From: Armatimonadota bacterium | Lineage (GTDB): Bacteria; Sysuimicrobiota; Sysuimicrobiia; Sysuimicrobiales; Sysuimicrobiaceae | DNA: 64,000 bases | Assembly: GCA_031432545.1 (NCBI GenBank) | Contig: JAVKGX010000001.1 | Coordinates: 372,001-436,000, forward strand | Reading direction: 5' to 3' | Shown: positions 57,928 to 64,000 of the stretch, piece after piece | How positions within the stretch are numbered: the first letter of the stretch is position 1 | How the letters are laid out: each line of letters begins with the position of its first letter | Program-made: the position numbers and the translations under genes | The notes under the pieces: model-generated | What the model was told of the DNA's origin: nothing | The model's input: only the letters and a program-made list of their open reading frames with translations | The model's database searches: none

Positions 57928-58340
57928 ACGCCGTGGCGGACCTCTTGCAGACCTTTCGCGCCGATCCCTACGCGCGCTTGTTGGGGATGGAAGTCGAGGA
58001 CGTGCGGCCCGGCTGGGCCCGGGTGAGCATGGAACTGGGGCCCCAACACCGTACCTTCCACGGTGTCGTCCACGGCGGGGCGATCTTCTCGCTGGCCGAC
58101 GCGGCGTTCGCGGTGGCCAGCAACTCCCACGACCGTCGGGCCGTGGCCCTGTCGGTCAACGTGCACTTCCACCGCGTGCCCGCCCCCGGGCGCCTGGTGG
58201 CGGAGTGCTCCGAGGAGCACCTGGGGCGCACGGTGGCTTCCTACCGCGTCGAGGTGCGCGACGCGCAGGGTCGGCGCGTCGCGACGATGCAAGGACTCGT
58301 CTACCGCCGGGACGTGCCGGTCGCCGACGCCGAAGAATGA
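57924..58340 (+). CDS. PaaI-type hotdog thioesterase
   Basis: A 138-residue hotdog-fold acyl-CoA thioesterase. The catalytic segment is HGVVHGGAIFSLADAAFAVA with the conserved HGG and acidic residue in LAD. RLLGMEVEDVRPGWARV and LSVNVHFHRVPAPGRLVAEC are the family's flanking strands. Such enzymes release CoA from phenylacetyl-CoA-type intermediates that stall. The GTG at 57924 overlaps the paaK stop (GTGA), a strong functional link; it overlaps the MFS gene too (ATGA). Confidence 0.88.
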   Translation: MNAVADLLQTFRADPYARLLGMEVEDVRPGWARVSMELGPQHRTFHGVVHGGAIFSLADAAFAVASNSHDRRAVALSVNVHFHRVPAPGRLVAECSEEHLGRTVASYRVEVRDAQGRRVATMQGLVYRRDVPVADAEE

Positions 58341-59599
58341 GCCGGCTCGGATCCGGCCGGCCGGACCTCCCTTCCATGCGGGTCGATCCCGCGGTCGCCC
58401 GCCCCCGCAGCATGCTGGCTCCCTTGCGGCACCGCGACTTCCGGCTGCTGTGGACGGGGTTGCTCGTCTCCAACACCGGATCGTGGATGCAGTTCGTCGC
58501 GGTGGGATACCTGATCGACCGGTTGACGCTGTCACCCTTCTACCTCGGACTCCTCGCGCTGTGCCAGGGATTGCCCCGCCTGGTCTTCGCCGTCGTCGGC
58601 GGCGCGCTGGCGGATCGGTGGGACCGCCGCGCGCTGCTATTCTGGACCAACGCCTTTTTGGCCGCCAGCGCCCTGGTCCTCACGCTGCTCACGGTCACCG
58701 GCGTCGTCGAGGTGTGGCACGTGATCCTCATCGCGGCGCTCAACTCGGTGGTGATGTCGTTCGACATGCCTGCCCGTCACTCGATGGTGCCGGCGCTGGT
58801 GGAGGAAGACGAGGTGCTGCAGGCCGTCAGCCTCAACTCCGTGGCGTTCAACGGCGCGGGCATTTTCGGGCCGTCGCTGGGAGGCGCCTTGATCGCCGTC
58901 GTGGGGGAGGCCGGCTGCTTTGCGATCAACACGCTGTCGTACGCTGGCGTGTTGGTCGCGTTGGCGCGGATGAGCCCCACGGCGCGGCGGGAGGTGGCGT
59001 CGGGCGACCGGGTCTTTGAGGAGATCCGTGAGGCGTTTGCGCTGCTGCGTACGAATCGCGTCGTGCTGTGGGCATTGCTCTCGGTGGCGGTGTTGAACTT
59101 CTTCGGCCGGCCTTATTTTCGGTTGATGCCGGCGTTCGCGCGCGAGGTCCTGCACACCGACGCCACGGGGCTCGGCCTGCTGCAGGCGGCACCGGGGCTG
59201 GGGACGGTGCTGTCCGCGTGGTACGTGTCGCGCGTGGTGGGCCGCAGCCGCGGCCGGTTGCTGTCCGGGGCGACGCTGTGGTTCGGTGCGTGCGTGGTCC
59301 TGTTCGCCCTGTCTGGGGGTCTGTGGCCGGCATTGCTCCTCCTGGTTGCGACCGGTCTGTTCCAGTCCGTGGCGATGTCGTCCGCCAACGCCCTCGTCCA
59401 GACGAGCGTGGACCCGGGGATGCGGGGTCGGGCGATGGGCCTGTACTCGATGACCGCGTTCGGGATGTTCGCCCTCGGCAGCTTCCCCCTGGGCGCGCTC
59501 GCAGCCTTCGTGGGGGTTCCCGCGTCGCTGACCCTGGGAGGGGCCCTCACCGCCGTGGTCGCCTTGGCGCTGCGCCCGCGGCTGCGCGGCGTGGCATAA
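58337..59599 (+). CDS. MFS transporter (enterobactin-exporter-like, MFS_3)
   Basis: A 420-residue membrane protein with about twelve helices. The N-terminal LRHRDFRLLWTGLLVSNTGS and WMQFVAVGYLI, then GGALADRWDRRALLFWTN, are the pattern of MFS_3 exporters (EntS-like). The intracellular A-like motif is ADRWDRR. It overlaps the PaaI gene by 4 bases, so it may be co-expressed with paaK/paaI, possibly exporting an aromatic compound; the substrate is unknown. Confidence 0.85.
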   Translation: MSRLGSGRPDLPSMRVDPAVARPRSMLAPLRHRDFRLLWTGLLVSNTGSWMQFVAVGYLIDRLTLSPFYLGLLALCQGLPRLVFAVVGGALADRWDRRALLFWTNAFLAASALVLTLLTVTGVVEVWHVILIAALNSVVMSFDMPARHSMVPALVEEDEVLQAVSLNSVAFNGAGIFGPSLGGALIAVVGEAGCFAINTLSYAGVLVALARMSPTARREVASGDRVFEEIREAFALLRTNRVVLWALLSVAVLNFFGRPYFRLMPAFAREVLHTDATGLGLLQAAPGLGTVLSAWYVSRVVGRSRGRLLSGATLWFGACVVLFALSGGLWPALLLLVATGLFQSVAMSSANALVQTSVDPGMRGRAMGLYSMTAFGMFALGSFPLGALAAFVGVPASLTLGGALTAVVALALRPRLRGVA

Positions 59600-59619
59600 T
59601 CGACCGGAAGGAGGCGGGC

Positions 59620-60069
59620 ATGGAGACCAAGGCCTGGCTGGACGGAGTACGGGGGATCCTCGAACACCATCCGGGCCCAGAGGGGGCCGAACGCGTGGTG
59701 GCCTACCTGCAGGAGAACTTCCCCCACTACACCTGGGTGGGGATATACTGGGTCGAAGGCGACGAGCTGGTGCTGGGACCGTGGCGCGGTCCGGAGGCGA
59801 CGGAGCACACGCGGATTCCGATCGGGATGGGCGTGTGCGGTGCAGCCGCCGCCTCCGGTCGGACGGAAATCGTCCCCGATGTCTCTCGCGACCCTCGCTA
59901 CCTTGCGTGTTTCCCCTACACCAAGTCGGAGATCGTCGTGCCGATCGTCGCCGACGGAAGGGTGGTCGGCGAGATCGACATCGACAGCGACCGGCTGGAC
60001 GCGTTCGACGAGCGCGACCGCGTCTTTTTGGAGGGAGTGGCGCGTCTGCTCGCCGGGACACGGGCATGA
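59620..60069 (+). CDS. GAF-domain protein, free methionine-R-sulfoxide reductase-like
   Basis: A 149-residue single GAF domain resembling fRMsr (MsrC), which reduces free Met-R-sulfoxide. The family patterns YTWVGIYWVEGDELVLGPWR, GMGVCGAAAASGRTEIVPDV and KSEIVVPIVADGRVVGEIDI are present. Cys73 (GVCG) and Cys97 (LACF) match two of the three fRMsr cysteines; the third is absent. GGAGG precedes the ATG. It may be a reductase working with two cysteines or a plain GAF sensor. Confidence 0.8.
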   Translation: METKAWLDGVRGILEHHPGPEGAERVVAYLQENFPHYTWVGIYWVEGDELVLGPWRGPEATEHTRIPIGMGVCGAAAASGRTEIVPDVSRDPRYLACFPYTKSEIVVPIVADGRVVGEIDIDSDRLDAFDERDRVFLEGVARLLAGTRA

Positions 60070-60103
60070 CCGGCGGCGTTGCGGTGCGCCCGCGGGGGCA
60101 TCC

Positions 60104-61042
60104 ATGCGGGCAGATCGTCTGACGCTGAGCGCGTTCGCGCTCATCGTGCTGATCGGCGGCGTGAACTTCCTCGCCGTCCGGATCAGCAACCAGGAACTCG
60201 CCCCGATGTTCGGGGCGGCGGTGCGGTTCGCCGCCGCGGCGCTGCTGCTCCTGGCGGTTGCGGCCGTCGGCCGACTTGCTCTCCCTCGGGGCGCGGGGCT
60301 GCAGGGCAGCGCGGTGTACGGCGCGCTCAGCTTTGGACTGGCCTATGCCCTGTTGTACGTGGGGCTCGCGCGCGTGACCGCCGGCCTGGCGTCGGTCCTT
60401 ATGGCTGCGGTGCCGTTGCTTGCCTTTCTGCTGGCGGTCGCCCACGGCCAGGAGCGGTTTCGGTGGAGCGGCATCGGCGGTGGGATGCTGGCCGTGGCCG
60501 GCATCGCGCTGATGTCCGGCGGCGCTGGCGCAGGGGCCGCGCCGTTTGTGTACATGCTGGCGATCGTCGGGGGAGCGGTGTGCGCGGCCGAGGGCAGCGT
60601 GATCGCCAAGACGCTGCCCCGCAGCCATCCGGTCGCCACGAACGCGGTGGGCATGACGGTCGGGGCGGTGCTGCTGTTCGCCCTGTCGGCCGCGTTCGGG
60701 GAGGCGTGGACCATCCCGCAGAGAGCCCAGACGTGGTGGGCGCTCGTCTACTTGGTGCTCGCGGGCTCAATGGGGATGTTCGGGCTGTTCTTGTTCGTCG
60801 TCCGCCGCTGGACCGCGTCGGCCACCGCGTACGCGCTGCCGCTGATGCCCTTCGTGGCCGTGACCCTGGGCGTGTGGCTGGGCGGCGAGGACGTGACGCC
60901 GGCTCTGGTCGCCGGCGGGAGTCTGCTGCTGGCCGGCGTGTACACAGGCGCCCTGCGGCCTTCGCCCCTGCTCGCCGGGTCCGCCGCTTCGGGCGACCTG
61001 GGTGACGCGCGGGAACCGGTTGACCGGCCAGACCGAGGGTGA
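60104..61042 (+). CDS. DMT-superfamily EamA-type transporter
   Basis: A 312-residue membrane protein with about ten hydrophobic helices in two EamA repeats. The first begins LSAFALIVLIGGVNFLAVRI, the second after GAGAAPFVYMLAIVGGAVCA. The C-terminal ~30 residues are polar. The ATG at 60104 precedes the first helix. Substrate unknown; the second such transporter in the window after that at 19938. It follows the GAF protein by 34 bases. Confidence 0.83.
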   Translation: MRADRLTLSAFALIVLIGGVNFLAVRISNQELAPMFGAAVRFAAAALLLLAVAAVGRLALPRGAGLQGSAVYGALSFGLAYALLYVGLARVTAGLASVLMAAVPLLAFLLAVAHGQERFRWSGIGGGMLAVAGIALMSGGAGAGAAPFVYMLAIVGGAVCAAEGSVIAKTLPRSHPVATNAVGMTVGAVLLFALSAAFGEAWTIPQRAQTWWALVYLVLAGSMGMFGLFLFVVRRWTASATAYALPLMPFVAVTLGVWLGGEDVTPALVAGGSLLLAGVYTGALRPSPLLAGSAASGDLGDAREPVDRPDRG

Positions 61043-61173
61043 ACGGGGCCGCGCGTATGCCGTCTGACTGAGGCGTCCTGGCGGGCGGGGCCGGTACGTC
61101 CTGCTCGCGCGGGAGCGCCGCACCGGATGGCGACCGGTCGGGGTCGGATGTCAAACGTGGACGGAATCGGACG

Positions 61174-61845
61174 TTGACGGATACCCCACACCCGGCCACC
61201 CACCGCCAAGGCCCCTCTCCGACCGCCCACCAGCCGTCGGCGGGCGGGGATCATGAGGACGAGCTGGTTGTGCGGCCGGCGGCCGACACCGACCGCGCCG
61301 CGGTGGGGCGTGTTTTGGCGGAGGGATTTCCGGAGAAGTTCGGGCCGATCTTCGGTCAAGATCGCGAGCGGACGGCGCGCATCCTCGCCGATCTGCCCCC
61401 GACCGGGACGGTCTACGTCGCCCAGCGCGCAGGGCAGATCGTGGGCACGGCGACCCTCGTGCTGGAGCCACCGCCTCCCCCGGTGCTGTGGCCCGTGCTG
61501 CGCCGACGGCTTTCCGTATGGGAGTCGCTGCGCGCCCTGCTCTTGCTGACGTCGTTGGGGTCGTCCTCGCCGGACGCCGCTACGGGCGTGATCGAGGCGG
61601 TGGCCGTCCTGCCGCAGGCGCGGGGGCGGGGCGTGGGTCGCGCGCTGGTGACCGCCGCGATGGCGGCGGCGCGGCGCGCCGGGCGCACGCGGGTGGCGCT
61701 GTACGTCGTCGAGGGCAACAACGCCGCGGTGCGTCTGTACGCGTCTTTGGGTTTTCGGGTCGTGCGCCGCCACCGGTTGCTGTGGCAGCGGTGGCTGTTC
61801 GGCACACGGCGTATCCTCTACATGGTGGCCCACCTACCGCCCTGA
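61174..61845 (+). CDS. GNAT-family N-acetyltransferase
   Basis: A protein of up to 223 residues with the GNAT fold: LVVRPAADTDRAAVGRVLAE near the start, and the acetyl-CoA-binding motif A VAVLPQARGRGVGRALVTA, then VVEGNNAAVRLYASLGFRVV (motif B). The first ~30 residues (TTG start at 61174) are Pro/His-rich and may be untranslated; a GTG near 61269 would start closer to the domain. Substrate unknown. It converges on thyA. Confidence 0.82.
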   Translation: MTDTPHPATHRQGPSPTAHQPSAGGDHEDELVVRPAADTDRAAVGRVLAEGFPEKFGPIFGQDRERTARILADLPPTGTVYVAQRAGQIVGTATLVLEPPPPPVLWPVLRRRLSVWESLRALLLLTSLGSSSPDAATGVIEAVAVLPQARGRGVGRALVTAAMAAARRAGRTRVALYVVEGNNAAVRLYASLGFRVVRRHRLLWQRWLFGTRRILYMVAHLPP

Positions 61846-61901
61846 CCGGGACGTCAGCCTGTTGACCTGCCGCGGGGGAGGTTTTCGAACTTGGTCGGGC
61901 G

Positions 61902-62696
61902 CTACACCGCCACGGGCGCCTTGATCGGTGGGTGGGGGTCGTAACCGATCAGCTCGATGTCCTCATAGCGGAACTCGGAGATGTCCCGGACGGCGGGATT
62001 CAGCCGCACCCGCGGGTGCGGTCGCGGCTGGCGCGAGAGCTGGATGCGGGCCTGCTCGACGTGGTTGCTGTACAGATGCAAATCGCCGAAGGTGTACACG
62101 AGTTCGGACGGTGTGAGGTCGCATACCTGCGCGACCATCTGCGTCAGCAGGGCGTACGACGCGATGTTGAACGGTACGCCCAAAAAGACGTCCGCGCTGC
62201 GCTGGTAGACCTGCGTGCTGAGCTCGCCGTCGTGCACGTAGAACTGGAACAGCACGTGGCAGGGCGGCAGCGCCATCTGGTGCAGTTCTCCGACGTTCCA
62301 CGCGCTGACGACCAAGCGGCGGCTGTGCGGGTTGGTGCGGATCTCGGAGATCACGCGGTCGATCTGGTCGATCGTCCGGCCGTCCGGCGCCCGCCAGCCC
62401 CGCCATTGGGCGCCGTAGATCCTGCCGAGGTCCCCCTGCTCGTCCGCCCACTCGTCCCAGATGGTCACCCCGTGGTCGCGCAGATAACCGACGTTGGTGT
62501 CTCCCCTCAGGAACCACAGGAGCTCGTAGACGACGGACTTGAAGTGGACCTTCTTGGTCGTGACCAGCGGAAAGCCGGCCTTCAGGGAGAACCGCACCTG
62601 CGCGCCGAACACAGAGTAAGTGCCGGTGCCGGTCCTGTCCGGCCTGAAGCGCCCTCGTTCCAGCACCGTGCGCAGCAGGTTCAAGTACTCGATCAT
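61902..62696 (-). CDS. thyA: Thymidylate synthase
   Basis: A 264-residue ThyA converting dUMP to dTMP with methylenetetrahydrofolate. The catalytic Cys146 is in [69 protein letters not shown] and GDLHLYSNH are all canonical. The length and numbering match E. coli ThyA. The ATG at 62696 is used; an upstream in-frame extension to 62759 is not conserved. No dihydrofolate reductase gene lies next to it, although ThyA requires one. Confidence 0.95.
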   Translation of the reverse strand: MIEYLNLLRTVLERGRFRPDRTGTGTYSVFGAQVRFSLKAGFPLVTTKKVHFKSVVYELLWFLRGDTNVGYLRDHGVTIWDEWADEQGDLGRIYGAQWRGWRAPDGRTIDQIDRVISEIRTNPHSRRLVVSAWNVGELHQMALPPCHVLFQFYVHDGELSTQVYQRSADVFLGVPFNIASYALLTQMVAQVCDLTPSELVYTFGDLHLYSNHVEQARIQLSRQPRPHPRVRLNPAVRDISEFRYEDIELIGYDPHPPIKAPVAV

Positions 62697-62848
62697 GGCG
62701 GGCCGCCCTCCTCGCTGGGATCGCCTCGCTCCTGTGATTCGGTGCTGGGCTGTGAACAACCTCCCCGGTTATCCACATGTCGTATCGCTGGCTCAGTTTG
62801 TGCGCTACATCTTGTGCCGCACACGGATTCGGTATACAAGGTATAGGC

Positions 62849-63892
62849 ATGGAACGGGGTCTGGCGCTGCTCGAATCCGCGCGGCGGGAGGGGTTCGCGA
62901 ACCCTCCGCCCCGCAAGGTGGACTGCCCGATCGCGGACATGCACACCCACTTCGCGGTGAGGCCGAGCAGGAGCCCTCGGCGACGTGCCGGTCGGACTGC
63001 GCGTCGGATGCCGGCGTCCGACGCCAACGCCCAGCTGGTCGCAGCCGGCAGGCTGTACGGGATCGCGCGGTTCGTCGCGATTGCCGATCTCGCCACCGAG
63101 CTGCGGGCCAGGGATCGCTTCCCCGAAGTCCAGATCGCCGTGCCGATCCGTTGGACCCACTGGGGCCGCCCCGGCCGGTTCGTCTCCGACAACCTGCGTA
63201 CGCTGCACGCCGCGCACGCACAGGGAGTGCGCATCGTCAAGATGTGGATGGCCCCCAGGCTCGCGGACCGGGTGGAGGGAGAGGTCCCCCGCCCCGACGC
63301 ACCGGCGCTGGACCCCATCTTCGAGTTCATCGAGCGGCACGACATGGCGGTCCTGATCCACGTCTCCGACCCGGACCGGTGGTTCGCGACGAAGTACGCC
63401 GGCCGTGCGCGCTTGGGCAAGAAGGCGGATCAGTATCCCCCGCTGGAAGCCCGCATGGCCCGCCACCGCAGCGTGCTGTTCCAAGCGGCCCACATGGCCG
63501 GCGACCCCGAACATCTGGACCACGTGCATCGCCTGCTGTGCGACCATCCCAACCTGGTTGTGGACACGAGCGCGACGAAGTGGATGGTGCGCGAGCTCGG
63601 CAGGCAGCCCGAGCACACGAGGGCCTTCTTCGACAGGTGGGCCGACCGAATCGTGTTCGGGACCGACCAGGTCGTCCTGCACGATCCGGAGCCGCACCGT
63701 TACACCGTTCGGTACTGGATCCACCGAGTCTTCTGGGAAACCGACCTCGTCTGCCCCCTGCCGATCGAAGACGCCGACAGCCAGGGGCCGCCCGTCCTGC
63801 GCGGCGTCGACCTCTCGCCGCGGGCGCTGGAGCGCATCTACTGGCGGACGCCGCTGCGGTTGCTGCCCCCGGACCGGCCGCCGGCCGAGTGA
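62849..63892 (+). CDS. Amidohydrolase-2-like metal-dependent hydrolase
   Basis: A 347-residue TIM-barrel hydrolase. The first metal site is IADMHTHFAV; later ones are VKMWMAPRLAD, VLIHVSDPDRWFA, FQAAHMAGDPEHLDHVHRLL (His) and VVDTSATKWM with FGTDQVVLHDP. After the first HTH motif comes an unusually Arg-rich stretch (SRSPRRRAGRTARR), but the frame stays open and resumes a normal fold. Relatives are decarboxylases or hydrolases; substrate unknown. The ATG at 62849 closely follows AT-rich TATACA/TATAGG hexamers, so the mRNA may be nearly leaderless. Confidence 0.78.
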   Translation: MERGLALLESARREGFANPPPRKVDCPIADMHTHFAVRPSRSPRRRAGRTARRMPASDANAQLVAAGRLYGIARFVAIADLATELRARDRFPEVQIAVPIRWTHWGRPGRFVSDNLRTLHAAHAQGVRIVKMWMAPRLADRVEGEVPRPDAPALDPIFEFIERHDMAVLIHVSDPDRWFATKYAGRARLGKKADQYPPLEARMARHRSVLFQAAHMAGDPEHLDHVHRLLCDHPNLVVDTSATKWMVRELGRQPEHTRAFFDRWADRIVFGTDQVVLHDPEPHRYTVRYWIHRVFWETDLVCPLPIEDADSQGPPVLRGVDLSPRALERIYWRTPLRLLPPDRPPAE

Positions 63893-63926
63893 AGTGATCC
63901 GCTCACCTTCGATGGGCCCCACCTGC

Positions 63927-63932
63927 TATGAT
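63927..63932 (+). promoter_or_regulatory. -10 hexamer before the final partial gene
   Basis: TATGAT at 63927-63932, 23 bases before the ATG at 63955. No convincing -35 is seen at the right distance. Confidence 0.35.
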
Positions 63933-63954
63933 GTCTGCCGGGAGGTCGCGGCGC

Positions 63955-64000
63955 ATGTTCCTGTTCTGGGTGGTCGTCTTTTTCCTCGTGCTGGCTATGT
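63955..64000 (+). CDS. Start of a gene cut by the window edge
   Basis: An ATG with GGGAGGT upstream begins MFLFWVVVFFLVLAM, a hydrophobic N-terminus that could be a membrane helix or signal sequence. Only 15 codons are present, so no family can be named. Confidence 0.55.
   Translation, partial: MFLFWVVVFFLVLAM

Noticed and set aside
58637-60628. A 663-codon minus-strand open frame
   Set aside because: It is antisense to the MFS, GAF and EamA genes, is extremely Arg/Gln/His-rich and shows no domain.
62930-63010. Possible frameshift in the final amidohydrolase at its Arg-rich stretch
   Set aside because: The frame remains open and no other frame gives a better match to the family there; it is treated as a variable insertion.
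1-64000. CRISPR arrays, insertion sequences, integrases or prophage genes
   Set aside because: No regularly spaced repeats, transposase motifs or phage structural genes were seen on either strand.

Overview
This is a GC-rich bacterial chromosome segment with densely packed genes, mostly in short co-directional runs. Many adjacent genes overlap by 1-4 bases (ATGA, GTGA and TTGA junctions). Several features point to a deep-branching Gram-positive-related (Terrabacteria) lineage: a T-box leader in front of prolyl-tRNA synthetase, a tmk-darA(c-di-AMP receptor)-holB run, an R3H/SpoIIIAA-like ATPase, an archaeal-type phosphoglycerate mutase, an archaeal/eukaryal-type ProRS and endonuclease Q. A high-GC thermophile-like group such as Sysuimicrobiota, Armatimonadota or deep Bacillota would fit. 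This is inference; there is no rRNA gene in the window to settle it.

Layout. 0-8.2 kb: 3' end of a MoaB-like gene, an XRE regulator, a zinc uptake locus (Fur/Zur-type repressor divergent from znuA-znuC-znuB), DUF488, YceI, DUF502, a lipoprotein and a decayed moeA/mobB remnant. 8.2-14.9 kb: DUF192-DUF1850 pair, HtrA-like protease, endonuclease Q, an RlmI-type methyltransferase, then a 1 kb segment bounded by two near-identical palindromes that holds a frameshifted secreted protein, then a DoxX-like protein. 14.9-24 kb: R3H ATPase with a terminator-containing leader, tmk-darA-holB, endonuclease IV, a DMT exporter, a cystathionine gamma-synthase-type enzyme, an ACT protein and an FAD-dependent reductase. 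24-28 kb: a five-gene operon (DUF6152, DUF6644, PDZ protease, OmpR-type regulator, histidine kinase). 28-35 kb: GntR regulator, ddl, a dapF homologue lacking both catalytic cysteines, HAD phosphatase, LapA-like protein, apgM, a lipoprotein and PlsC. 35-44.5 kb: Pcm, a rhodanese-DUF4395-thioredoxin operon, T-box-controlled proS, a YdeP-type molybdenum oxidoreductase with fdhD, and two MobA-like genes. 44.5-49.8 kb: amidohydrolase, Ogt, small zinc-ribbon proteins, an ECF sigma/anti-sigma/CpxP-like operon and tRNA-Leu(CAG). 49.8-64 kb: MrfA/Hrq1-type helicase, an rsmI-GGCT fusion, a SagB-type tandem dehydrogenase, a broken RecB-like nuclease, paaK with a PaaI thioesterase, MFS and DMT transporters, an fRMsr-like GAF protein, GNAT, thyA, a metal-dependent hydrolase and the start of a further gene.

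Themes. Molybdenum enzymology recurs (moaB, a moeA-mobB relic, two mobA-like genes, the YdeP-type oxidoreductase, fdhD). DNA repair is well represented (EndoQ, Nfo, Ogt, MrfA-like helicase). Envelope stress sensing appears twice (protease with a two-component system; ECF sigma with anti-sigma and CpxP-like protein). No CRISPR array, insertion sequence, prophage or integrase was seen. The least conventional items are the RsmI-cyclotransferase fusion, the cysteine-less DapF, the DUF6152-DUF6644-protease-kinase operon and the composite moeA-mobB relic.
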